Shown here: piece by piece, positions 33,738 to 42,653 of the stretch
Numbering within the stretch: the first letter of the stretch is position 1
How the letters are laid out: every line of letters begins with the position of its first letter
Origin: JAXMAR01 sp046350295
Lineage (GTDB): Bacteria > Planctomycetota > Planctomycetia > Gemmatales > Gemmataceae
DNA: 64,000 bases
NCBI GenBank assembly: GCA_046350295.1
Contig: JAXMAR010000001.1
Span: 248,001 to 312,000, forward strand
Direction of reading: 5' to 3'
Notes under the pieces: generated by a model
The model's input: only the letters and a program-made list of their open reading frames with translations
What the model was told of the DNA's origin: nothing
The model's database searches: none
Translations under genes and position numbers: made by a program

Positions 33738-34772
33738 GCATTCGACGGCGGGTGGCACATCGGGCGCGGGGACTTCGGGCCCCGCTGGCGCGGTGGGACC
33801 GGCCAGATGCTTGTCGAAGAACTCCAGGACGCGGCGGCGGTATTCGTCCCCGGCGAGGTCGAGGGCCTGATTATGCTTGGCTTTGTTGACGAGCCAGAAT
33901 TCCTTGGGCCCGCGGGCGCGATCGAAGAGGGATTGGGCCATCTGCGGCTTGATGTAGTTGTCGCCGCCGCCGTGGATCATGAGGAGGGGGCGCGGGGCGA
34001 GGCGGGCCATGGCGCGTTCGAGCGAGGGGAAGCGGCAGTGGCGGGCCTTGGCGATCTTTCTCAGGCTGTAGTTGGCGGCGTAGGCGTAGTAGGCGTGCGG
34101 CAGCATGTTGGCGATCCACGAGCGCGGCGTGTAGATGTGGATCCAGCGCTGCATGTACGGGACCATCGTCGTGTGCGCCGCGAAGACGCCGTCGGTGGCG
34201 CAGCACTTGATGGCCGGCTCTTCGGCGGCGAGCAACAGACCGGCGCTCCCTCCCTTGCTGATGCCGAACAAACCGAAGCCTTTGGGGTCGGCGTCCGGTC
34301 TCGCTTTCAGGTAACGGGCGGCGGCGCGGAAGTCGTCCAGCTCGAACTCGGTGACCCACTGAAGCGGGTCGTAGCCTGCGTGCGACGGGCTTTCGCCCTG
34401 GCCGCGCATCTCGAAGGTGAAGATGTCGTAGCCCTGGTCGCGCAGGAAGTCGGTGTAGGAGACGCAGGCCCAGCGGTTGGAGCCGAACTCGAGGCCGAAA
34501 AGGATGACGCCCTTGCGCGTGCTCCCTCCCCCTTGGTGGAGAAGGCGCGCCTTGAAATAGGCGCCTTTGAGGGTGAGGCCATTGGTCGTGGGGATGTCGA
34601 CGTCTTCGGCATCGGGAGCGGGTTGGCCGGTGGGGGGGATGAACAGGGGCTTCTCCTGGAAGCCGCGGATCACGAAGGGGATGTAGCGCGTGAAGATGTA
34701 GAGGTGGAAGGCGAACAGCCCGAGGGCGATCGCGGCGAAAACGCCAAGGATGATCCAGACGACAAGGGGCAC
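33687..34772 (-). CDS. Membrane-anchored alpha/beta hydrolase
   Basis: 361 residues. An N-terminal membrane helix (VVWIILGVFAAIALGLFAFHLYI) places the enzyme at the cytoplasmic membrane. The serine-hydrolase fold shows VILFGLEFGSNRW (oxyanion strand), FEMRGQGESPSHAGYDP, the nucleophile elbow LFGISKGGSAG (~190), LLMIHGGGDNYI and KAKHNQAL (catalytic His). The last ~15 residues are encoded by the tandem repeat and are probably not original. It is seven bases downstream of the intact ketosynthase, so it is likely in the same transcript and could be a thioesterase or transacylase for the cluster product (inference). Confidence 0.82.
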   Translation of the reverse strand: MPLVVWIILGVFAAIALGLFAFHLYIFTRYIPFVIRGFQEKPLFIPPTGQPAPDAEDVDIPTTNGLTLKGAYFKARLLHQGGGSTRKGVILFGLEFGSNRWACVSYTDFLRDQGYDIFTFEMRGQGESPSHAGYDPLQWVTEFELDDFRAAARYLKARPDADPKGFGLFGISKGGSAGLLLAAEEPAIKCCATDGVFAAHTTMVPYMQRWIHIYTPRSWIANMLPHAYYAYAANYSLRKIAKARHCRFPSLERAMARLAPRPLLMIHGGGDNYIKPQMAQSLFDRARGPKEFWLVNKAKHNQALDLAGDEYRRRVLEFFDKHLAGPTAPAGPEVPAPDVPPAVECNGLGHREDAVSQWQKN

Positions 34773-34779
34773 GGGTGTC

Positions 34780-36072
34780 TCACGCTTTGTATCGGCTGAC
34801 GATCAGGGAGATATTCTGGCCGCCGAAGCCGAAGCTGTTCGAGAGAACGTGGTCGACCTTTTTCGCACGCGCCTGGTTCGGCACGTAGTCGAGGTCGCAT
34901 TCGGGGTCCGGGACTTCGTAGTTGATCGTCGGCGGCAGCACGCCTTTTTGCAAGACCATGATGCTCGTGATCAGCTCGACGGCGCCGGCGGCCGCAATCA
35001 GGTGGCCGAGCATGCTCTTGCTGCTGGAGACGGGGACTTGGTACGCCTCCGGGCCGAACACTTCTTTGATGGCGAGCGTCTCGACCCGGTCGTTCACCTG
35101 GGTGCTGGTGCCGTGGGCGTTGATGTAGCCGATGGCGGCGGGGTTCAGGTTGGCGTCGGCGAGGGCGCCCTTGATGCAGGCGATGGCGCCGCGGCCTTCG
35201 GGGTGGCTGTCGGTGATGCGGAAGGCGTCGGCGGTGGAGCCATAGCCGGTCAGCTCGGCGTAGATGTGGGCGCCCCGTTTCCTAGCGTGGTCGAGGTCTT
35301 CGAGGACGAGCATGCCGGCGCCTTCGCCCAGGACGAAGCCGTCGCGGTTGGCGTCGAAGGGGCGGGACGCCTTCTTCGGTTCTTCGTTATGGGTCGAGAG
35401 GGCGGTCAGCAGGTTGAAGCCGGTGACGCCGAAGGGGTGGATCATGCTGTGGGCGCCGCCGGAGAGCATCATGTCGGCTTCGCCTTGGCGGATCAATTCG
35501 ACGGCTTCGCCGATGGCCTGGCTGCTGGCGGCGCAAGCGGTGAGGCAGTTGTAGTTGGGGCCCTGGAGGTCGAAATAATCGGCGAGGTGGGCGGGAGCGG
35601 TGTGCAGCTCCTGCTCGTATTCGCGGCCGGGGTGGAAGTGCTTGATGCCGTCCTGGGCGAAGTGGACGGTATCGACGGCGCCCTTGTCCGCCTGGTAGCT
35701 GCGCGAGGTGATCCAGACGAGGTACGGGAAGTCCTGAATGCCTTCGCCGGCGCCGAGGTAGACGCCGAAGCGCGAGCGGTCGATAGGGGTGTTGTCGAGG
35801 ATGCCGGCGTCGTCGAGCGCTTGCCGGGCGGCCCCGGCGGCGAAGCGGCTGTTGGCGCCGCAGTCGGCCCAGCGCTCCGGGTCACTGACGTACTTGCCCA
35901 GGTCGTAGCCCTTCACCTCGGCGGCGAAGCGCGTGGGGAACTTCTGGGCGTCGAAGATGGTGATGGGGCCGACGCCGCTCTTGCCTTCGAGCTGGTTGGC
36001 GTAGAGCTCCTGGACAGTGTGCCCCAGGGGGGTCACCGCGCCCATTCCGGTTATCACAACACGGCGTCGCAT
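34780..36072 (-). CDS. Beta-ketoacyl-ACP synthase (FabF-like, catalytically complete)
   Basis: 430 residues starting RRRVVITGMGAVTPLG. The catalytic Cys180 is in NCLTACAASSQAIGEA, the two His are in YINAHGTSTQVND (~320) and SSKSMLGHLIAAAGA (~355), and the C-terminus has SNSFGFGGQN. It condenses malonyl-ACP with an acyl chain. Relative to housekeeping FabF it has a longer segment at about 120-168 (ITSRSYQADKGAVDTVHFAQ and following). It is 87 bases downstream of a ketosynthase-like partner lacking catalytic residues, an arrangement like the KS-alpha/KS-beta heterodimers of type II polyketide synthases. Confidence 0.9.
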   Translation of the reverse strand: MRRRVVITGMGAVTPLGHTVQELYANQLEGKSGVGPITIFDAQKFPTRFAAEVKGYDLGKYVSDPERWADCGANSRFAAGAARQALDDAGILDNTPIDRSRFGVYLGAGEGIQDFPYLVWITSRSYQADKGAVDTVHFAQDGIKHFHPGREYEQELHTAPAHLADYFDLQGPNYNCLTACAASSQAIGEAVELIRQGEADMMLSGGAHSMIHPFGVTGFNLLTALSTHNEEPKKASRPFDANRDGFVLGEGAGMLVLEDLDHARKRGAHIYAELTGYGSTADAFRITDSHPEGRGAIACIKGALADANLNPAAIGYINAHGTSTQVNDRVETLAIKEVFGPEAYQVPVSSSKSMLGHLIAAAGAVELITSIMVLQKGVLPPTINYEVPDPECDLDYVPNQARAKKVDHVLSNSFGFGGQNISLIVSRYKA

Positions 36073-36121
36073 GGTTCTCTGTCCTGTCTAGCGCAAAGCG
36101 TTCTGTCTGAGGACCCTGTCC

Positions 36122-36149
36122 GCCACGGTTCTGCGAACCGGGGCTAAAC
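36122..36149 (-). repeat. Family-2 palindromic repeat between the two ketosynthase genes
   Basis: ACGGTTCTGCGAACCGGGGC followed by TAAAC, in the same inverted orientation as the copy at 9066. It lies in the short KS-beta to KS-alpha gap. Confidence 0.75.
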
Positions 36150-36159
36150 CAGGAAACGG

Positions 36160-37437
36160 TTAGCCGTCCCAGCGGCGGCACACGACCGCCGCGGCCTGGC
36201 CCATCTCGGTCATGCTGATCTTGAGGAAGCAAGGTTTCTTGAACGGCCGCGGCTCGCGTTCGACCTTGACGGGGCAGGCCGGGTCCGGCTCGTCGTAGTT
36301 AAGGGGGCGCGGCAGCAGGTTGTTGCGGGCGGCGAGGAGGCTGGCGGCCAGTTCGGTGAGGCCGCCGCCGGCGCCGAGGTTGCCGATGAAGCTCTTGACG
36401 CTGAAGACGGGGACGGGGCGCTCGCCGAAGAGCTGGCGCAGTCCGCGTGCTTCCCAGATGTCGCCGTGGATGGAGCTGAGGCCGTGCGCATTCACGTGGT
36501 CGATGTCATCGGGAGTGACGCCGGCCTGCCGCAAGGCCGCCTGGATGGCGCGGGCGAGGCCGGCGCCGGTCAGGCCGCGGTCGAAGGCGGCGCCGAAGCC
36601 GAGCAGCTCGCCGTAGATCGTGGCGCCGCGCTTCTGGGCGTGCTCGAGGTCCTCGACCGCGAGGACGCCGGCGCCTTCGCCGATGACGAAGCCATCGCGC
36701 CAGCGGTCGAACGGCCGGCTCGCCTTCTCGGGCGCGTCGTTGCGGCGCGACAGGTGGCCGAAGAGGCATTGTCGCACCAGGCTCAAGGGGTTGATCTTGC
36801 TCTCGGCGCCGCCGACCAGGAAGAAGTCGGCCTGGTCGCGGCGGAGGATGCGAGCCGCTTCGCCGAGGGCCAGCAGCGGGGCGACGTCGCTTTCGGTGAT
36901 CGTGTTGTTCGGCCCCTGGGCGTTGTGCAGGATCGAGACGTGGCAGGCGAGCATGTTGGGCAGGTATTTCAGCATCCAGAGCGGCGGGATGGCCGGGAGA
37001 CTCTGCTCGCCCCATTTCTTGAGGTCGACGGCGCCGGGCTGGCCGTTGGCGCTGAGCTGGGAGGCGGGGCCGATGTCTTGCAGCTCGGTGGCGAGCAGGC
37101 CGGCGCCGAACTCGACGCCGAAGCGCGTCGGATCAAGCTTGGTCTTGTCGACCTTGCCTTCGTCGAGGGCGAGCTGGGCGGCGGCGACGGCGAGCTGGAT
37201 GCCGCGGGCCATGACGCGCAGGCTCTTGCGTTCTTTTTTGTCGAGATAGCTCTTGGCGTCGAAATCGGGGATTTCGCCGGCGATCCGGGTCGAGAGGCCG
37301 GATGGGTCGAAGGCGCGGATGGCGCGGATGCCGTTGATGCCGGCCTGGAGGGAATGCCAGAAAGAGGCGGCGTCGGAGCCGATGGGCGTCAGGACGCCGA
37401 TGCCGGTGAAGACCACGCGACGGGAATTGGAAAGCAT
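36160..37437 (-). CDS. Ketosynthase-like protein lacking catalytic Cys (chain-length-factor-like)
   Basis: 425 residues from the ATG at 37437, thiolase fold throughout (RRVVFTGIGVLTPIG; ASRPFDRWRDGFVIGEGAGV). Where FabF has TxCAS, this protein has TITESDVAP, so Cys becomes Asp184. The first His is kept (HVNAHGLSS) but the second is lost (KSFIGNLGAGGG, His to Asn). It cannot do standard condensation alone. KS-beta/chain-length factors in type II PKSs also lack the Cys and dimerise with an active KS, which fits its position just upstream of the intact KS. A decarboxylase role is also possible. Confidence 0.85.
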   Translation of the reverse strand: MLSNSRRVVFTGIGVLTPIGSDAASFWHSLQAGINGIRAIRAFDPSGLSTRIAGEIPDFDAKSYLDKKERKSLRVMARGIQLAVAAAQLALDEGKVDKTKLDPTRFGVEFGAGLLATELQDIGPASQLSANGQPGAVDLKKWGEQSLPAIPPLWMLKYLPNMLACHVSILHNAQGPNNTITESDVAPLLALGEAARILRRDQADFFLVGGAESKINPLSLVRQCLFGHLSRRNDAPEKASRPFDRWRDGFVIGEGAGVLAVEDLEHAQKRGATIYGELLGFGAAFDRGLTGAGLARAIQAALRQAGVTPDDIDHVNAHGLSSIHGDIWEARGLRQLFGERPVPVFSVKSFIGNLGAGGGLTELAASLLAARNNLLPRPLNYDEPDPACPVKVEREPRPFKKPCFLKISMTEMGQAAAVVCRRWDG

Positions 37438-37529
37438 GACGCTACCTGCGATGACATCGGCCAAGGGGCGGCGAAACTATCTGTTCCGGTGGGCCTCGCG
37501 GACTCGGCCCACCTACGGCTATGGCGGTT

Positions 37530-37560
37530 CCCTCCGGGGGCTTGCGCCGCCCGGCTCGCC
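37530..37560 (-). repeat. Family-1 dispersed repeat upstream of KS-beta gene
   Basis: The plus strand reads CCTCCGGGGGCTTGCGCCGC followed by CCGGCTCGCC. It sits in the ~150-base gap between the dehydratase stop and the KS-beta start, about 95 bases from that start. Confidence 0.75.
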
Positions 37561-37588
37561 AGCGAATTCTCCGACCCCCTGCCTGACG

Positions 37589-38128
37589 TCACGGCTGCGA
37601 CGCAGCGCTTTCCGTGCGTTTGGCCACCACCTTGGCCAGTCCGAGCATGTGCTTGAGCTCGCCGGAGAAGACGAAGTTGTGATCTCCGAATATCTGCTGC
37701 GAGCGGGCCTTGTCCAGATGGGCGAAGAAGATCTCCGCCTCCCCCAGCGTGGGCTTGTCGGGCCCCGCGAACGATTCGACCGACGCCCCCGCCGGTCCGG
37801 CATAGATGCGCCCCTGGACCGAGGCGCCTTCCGGCCGCAGAACCAGGATGTCCACGTCATAGACGAGGACCTGGCCCGCGATCGCTTCCTTCTGAAAGCG
37901 GGCCCCGATGATCTTGGCCAGGACGACCTTTTCCTGAAAGTCGTTGGCCTCGCCGACCAGGATACCGCCGGTCTGCGCGAGTCCTTCGAGCATGAGGGCG
38001 GCGGGCATCACCGGATAGCCCGGGAAATGATCCCGGAACACGTCCTCGGCCAGGCTCAGGCACTTCAAGGCCCGCGCCCGCTTGGCCCGCTCGAACTCCA
38101 GGAAACGATCAATCCAGAGCCAACGCAT
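37589..38128 (-). CDS. FabZ-like 3-hydroxyacyl-ACP dehydratase (hotdog fold)
   Basis: 179 residues. RDHFPGYPVMPAALMLEGLA (~31-50) carries the catalytic His of the H-F-P motif and Glu on the hotdog helix (MLEGLAQTGG). Strands continue with VVLAKIIGARFQKEAIAGQV (~67). The C-terminal ~50 residues beyond the normal FabZ length (~150) are extra and rich in charged residues. It removes water from 3-hydroxyacyl-ACP; the second dehydratase at 39621 suggests two steps or a heterodimer. It precedes KS-beta on the same strand. Confidence 0.85.
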   Translation of the reverse strand: MRWLWIDRFLEFERAKRARALKCLSLAEDVFRDHFPGYPVMPAALMLEGLAQTGGILVGEANDFQEKVVLAKIIGARFQKEAIAGQVLVYDVDILVLRPEGASVQGRIYAGPAGASVESFAGPDKPTLGEAEIFFAHLDKARSQQIFGDHNFVFSGELKHMLGLAKVVAKRTESAASQP

Positions 38129-38140
38129 TCTTCACCAATG

Positions 38141-38208
38141 AGGAATGCAGAAGTCAGAAGTCAGAATGATTGTCATCCTGCATTCTTCATTTTGCATTCT
38201 GCATTTCC
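38141..38208. repeat. Low-complexity TGCATTC/GAATGCAG repeat
   Basis: GAATGCAGAAGTCAGAAGTC and CATTCTTCATTTTGCATTCT form an imperfect inverted pair filling the gap between the ACP stop and the dehydratase start. Same class as 17373-17418. Confidence 0.7.
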
Positions 38209-38597
38209 TAGGCGCCTAGCTTGCCCTGGATGTACTTGGCGATCATGTCCACCGTGAACAGGTCGCTGATGGCGGAGAGCTTGGGGTCCTTCTCGAACTT
38301 GCTGATGTCCGCGAAGGGCATGCGGGTGCGCAGCTCGTCGAGCCCCTTCTGGGTGACCTTGCCGTCTTGGACGTAGTCCGGGTCGCCTGAGAAGATCGAT
38401 TCGGGGAAGAGCTCGCCGCGCGGGATCTTGATGCCGAACTCGCGCTCGAGACGGAAGACGATGTCGAGGAAGTCGATGGACTCGGCTCCCAGGTCACCTT
38501 GCAGCGTCGAGGTAGGCTTGATGTCCTCTTCGTCGACATTCAGCGCCTCGCAGAGCGTCGAGGACACCTTCGAATAGATTTCTTCCTGGCTCGGCAT
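38208..38597 (-). CDS. Acyl carrier protein with long C-terminal insertion
   Basis: 129 residues against ~80 for AcpP. The helix-II start LGAESIDFLDIVFRLEREFG (~34-53) contains the phosphopantetheine Ser (E-S-I in place of D-S-L). The insertion of ~40 residues between helix II and the final helix (GDPDYVQDGKVTQKGLDELR and FADISKFEKDPKLSAISDLF) is unusual for a housekeeping ACP and suggests specialised partners. It sits centrally in the KS/KR/DH run and should carry the growing chain as a thioester. Confidence 0.9.
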   Translation of the reverse strand: MPSQEEIYSKVSSTLCEALNVDEEDIKPTSTLQGDLGAESIDFLDIVFRLEREFGIKIPRGELFPESIFSGDPDYVQDGKVTQKGLDELRTRMPFADISKFEKDPKLSAISDLFTVDMIAKYIQGKLGA

Positions 38598-38660
38598 GGT
38601 CTAGGACCTCCAAAAGTAGGATCACTTCAACGCAATGAAGCTTCCCCTGGTTGCTTTCTC

Positions 38661-38805
38661 CGGGAGGCTCCGCCTCCGGTGGTTCCTCGCTCGCTCCCAG
38701 GCTCTCCCTGGGAAAGCCTGGGGGGCTCCGCCTCCCGTCTCTGGTTCCTGTCCGCCAGGCGAAGCCTGGCGCCATCGCGTCCCCAGGCGGAGCCTGGGAA
38801 CGAGT
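38661..38805. repeat. Cluster of short palindromes (GGAGGCTCCGCCTCC; CCCAGGCGGAGCCTGGG)
   Basis: Four or more overlapping hairpins built from GGAGGC/GCCTCC and CCAGGC/GCCTGG, e.g. 38663-38677 and 38782-38798. They fill the ~210-base gap between the ketoreductase and ACP genes and would fold strongly in RNA. Confidence 0.8.
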
Positions 38806-38809
38806 TGTC

Positions 38810-39568
38810 TCAGACCGCCGCGGCCCCGAGGCTGAGTCCGCCGTCGACCGTCAGCACCTGGCCCGTGATGTACGACGCATCCTCGCTCGCCAGGAACACC
38901 GCCACCTTGGCGATGTCCTCCGGCTGACCGAGGCGGCGGGCGGGGATCATCTTCTTGATGATGTCGCCGGCCTTGTTCCGCACGGCCTCGCTCATGTCCG
39001 TCTCGATGAAGCCGGGGGCGATCGCGTTGACCGTCACGCCGCGGCTCGCCAACTCCACGGCGAGAGCGCGGGTGAAGGCGTTCACCGCCCCCTTGCTGGC
39101 CGCATAGTTCGTCTGGCCGGGATTCGTATGCTCGGCCGCCACGCTGCTGATGTTGATGATGCGGCCCTTGCGCTGCTTCATCATGCTGTAGGCGATCGCG
39201 TGGCAGAAGTTGAAGACGCCCCCCAGGTTCGTATTCACGACCGCGTGCCAGGCCTCCGGCTCCAGCCGTACGAACAGGTCGTCCTTGATGATGCCGGCGT
39301 TATTGACCAGGATGTTGACCGGGCCCAACTCCTTCTCGACCCGCTCGACCGCCTTCTTCGTGTCCTCGGGGTTGCTGACATCCGCCTGCACCGCGATGAT
39401 CCTGCCGCCGCCCTGCGTCACTTCCTGCACCAGGCCGTCCGCCGCCTGCTGGCTACCCCGGTAGACGAGCGCGACCTTCGCTCCTTCGGCGGCGAACGCC
39501 TTGACGATGGCCCGGCCAATGCCACGGCTGCCACCCGTCACCAGAGCTACTTGGTCCTTCAAACGCAT
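38810..39568 (-). CDS. fabG: 3-oxoacyl-ACP reductase (FabG-like SDR)
   Basis: 252 residues from the ATG at 39568. It has VALVTGGSRGIGRAIVKAFA (NADPH-binding TGGxxGIG), ILVNNAGIIKDDLF (NNAG), IINISSVAAEHTNPGQTNYA with the catalytic Ser, and YAASKGA (YxxxK), then PGFIETDMSEAV and the C-terminal ITGQVLTVDGGLS. All are canonical for FabG. It reduces the 3-keto group to hydroxyl. Given its neighbours it probably serves the KS/KS-beta cluster rather than bulk fatty-acid synthesis, but both are possible. Confidence 0.9.
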   Translation of the reverse strand: MRLKDQVALVTGGSRGIGRAIVKAFAAEGAKVALVYRGSQQAADGLVQEVTQGGGRIIAVQADVSNPEDTKKAVERVEKELGPVNILVNNAGIIKDDLFVRLEPEAWHAVVNTNLGGVFNFCHAIAYSMMKQRKGRIINISSVAAEHTNPGQTNYAASKGAVNAFTRALAVELASRGVTVNAIAPGFIETDMSEAVRNKAGDIIKKMIPARRLGQPEDIAKVAVFLASEDASYITGQVLTVDGGLSLGAAAV

Positions 39569-39584
39569 GAGGGCATCTCGGACT

Positions 39585-39619
39585 GCTGTGAAAAAAGGGT
39601 CGGACACCTTTTTCACAGC
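39585..39619. repeat. Inverted repeat GCTGTGAAAAA...TTTTTCACAGC
   Basis: 11-bp perfect arms around GGGTCGGACACC, in the gap between the dehydratase stop (39621) and the fabG start. Resembles the dispersed GTGTCCGAC-type elements seen in many bacteria. It could act as an attenuator inside the run. Confidence 0.7.
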
Positions 39620-39620
39620 C

Positions 39621-40115
39621 TTACTTCAAGTTTTCGAATTCGCCGCGCAGCACGGCCTCCAGATGCCGTAGATGTTTGAGGATCCGTTCATCCGTCTCTT
39701 GCCAGGCGGGGTTACGCTCGCGCAGGTTATACCTGGTCAGAACGAACTTGGCGGAGACGGTCGAGGTCCCTTCCATCTCCCCCTTGCCTTTGAAAGTCAC
39801 ATCCCCGTCGAGGGCATAGGGGGGCTTATCGACCTCCACGGTTACCACCATGGAGCGTCCCGGCTCCATGAAGTGACCGTATTTGACGTTACGCGCATCG
39901 CGCAAGGCGATGACGCTGTGTCTATAGTTATCGGACAACCGCAGTAGCCAGGCGCCCGCCTCCACCAAGGTTTCCAGCATCAACACCCCCGGCATGACCG
40001 GGAAAGTGGGAAAGTGGTCCGCGAGGTACTCCTCGGCGAGCGTCAGGTTCTTGACGATGCGAATCCTTCGCCCCGCCTCCACTTCCAGGATGCGATCGAT
40101 CAGGTTGAAACGCAT
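39621..40115 (-). CDS. 3-hydroxyacyl-ACP dehydratase-like hotdog protein
   Basis: 164 residues. LADHFPTFPVMPGVLMLETL (~32-51) has the H-F-P His and the helix Glu of FabZ/FabA-type dehydratases. ALRDARNVKYGHFMEPGRSM (~70-90) matches the FabZ strand followed by the P-G turn. The C-terminus is longer than usual and basic/charged. This is the first gene of the minus-strand biosynthetic run; a 380-base gap upstream should hold the promoter. Confidence 0.83.
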   Translation of the reverse strand: MRFNLIDRILEVEAGRRIRIVKNLTLAEEYLADHFPTFPVMPGVLMLETLVEAGAWLLRLSDNYRHSVIALRDARNVKYGHFMEPGRSMVVTVEVDKPPYALDGDVTFKGKGEMEGTSTVSAKFVLTRYNLRERNPAWQETDERILKHLRHLEAVLRGEFENLK

Positions 40116-40496
40116 GGTCTCCTACTCGATCTTCCCATCCTCTTCACGAAGGAAACGAAGCCATGGTCCCCATCAACGATTGAAGGGGTAGTATATCGGC
40201 GCCCTCTACAACCGGCAACATGGAAAGCCCTTACGGCTTCTGCGCCTTCCGGACAGTCGACAGGGTTTCTCCAAAACCCGTGTCCCGCGCCGGTCCACCA
40301 TTATTTCCATTCCCGGTATCTTTTCTCAATCCGTAAAGATGCCGAAAATGGACAAACTGGGAAAAGGAAGTCGGTCTAGGCGAGTTCTATCGATTGTGTC
40401 ACAGCGCTGGGTTCTTGGGAAGGGAAAAACGGCTTCGTGCTTCGTGGCAGCGGATCGTAGGGGCGCCTGCAAGGCAGCCGTGACACGAGGGCCAAG
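40116..40496. other. 381-base non-coding region upstream of the KS/ACP run
   Basis: No convincing gene in either strand and no clear terminator. Base composition is more balanced than in the genes, and it should contain the minus-strand promoter for the biosynthetic run. No confident -35/-10 pair was picked. Confidence 0.4.
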
Positions 40497-41894
<1,398 letters not shown>

Positions 41895-42176
41895 GGTTCG
41901 CTCCTTCCATGGATGTCGCGCAAAGGGGGCTACTCCGGAACGGGCAAGGGGCGTCCGTTCGGAAGTCAACAAAAGTCGCACGTCTCCCGTGCGCTAGAGC
42001 TGGGACGAGGGCCGCTGGAGTGTAGCGACCCGTTCCGAACGAGGCAAGGCCGCGCGCAGGGTTCAGTGAACGATGGGGGAGCGACAAAAAAGAAAAGGTG
42101 AAAAATGCTTGCTTGTTTCGCCCGTTGATTTCACAATTGGCTTTGACTCGTCCATTTCATTTTCTTGCAGACGACC

Positions 42177-42599
42177 ATGAACAAACAGCGTGCCGTCTTT
42201 ATCTTCGCCCTGGCGCTTGCCTTCGTCGCCCTCGGTTGCGGGTCGTCGGTGAAGCTGACGTCGGTGCACGGCAAGATCATTCAAGGGGGCAAGGCCTTCA
42301 ACAAGGGCGGGACCGTCGTTTTCCATCCGGACAAAAAGAAGGGGAACGACACGCCTCAGCCGCCGACCGCCGAGCTGACCGAGAGTGGGGAGTTCACCCT
42401 CAAGACGCAGGACCGCGAGGGCGCTCCGCTCGGCTGGTACAAGGTGACCATCGCCTCGCACGTCCCGCCCGGCAAGGACCCGTACGCCATTCCGAAGTCT
42501 TACGTGGACAAGATGTACGCCACGCCGGAAACAACGCCTGTTTTCATCGAGGTCAAGGAGGGACAAGGCCCCGACGCCTATGAAATCCGAATCCCTTGA
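42177..42599 (+). CDS. Small lipoprotein with carboxypeptidase-regulatory-like domain
   Basis: About 140 residues. A lipobox-type signal (ALAFVALGCGSS, Cys ~20) predicts an exported lipoprotein. The mature part has a beta-sandwich pattern typical of proteins paired with DUF1559 genes in planctomycetes: VHGKIIQGGKAFNKGGTVVF, ELTESGEFTLKTQDREGAPL and GWYKVTIASHV. The start at 42177 follows an upstream ATG four codons earlier. It lies 54 bases before the DUF1559 gene, so the two are probably an operon. Confidence 0.83.
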   Translation: MNKQRAVFIFALALAFVALGCGSSVKLTSVHGKIIQGGKAFNKGGTVVFHPDKKKGNDTPQPPTAELTESGEFTLKTQDREGAPLGWYKVTIASHVPPGKDPYAIPKSYVDKMYATPETTPVFIEVKEGQGPDAYEIRIP

Positions 42600-42653
42600 A
42601 GCGCCTCAGCTCGCCCTTTCTTTTTTCCCTTCTCTTCTTTTTGGAGGTCTTGC

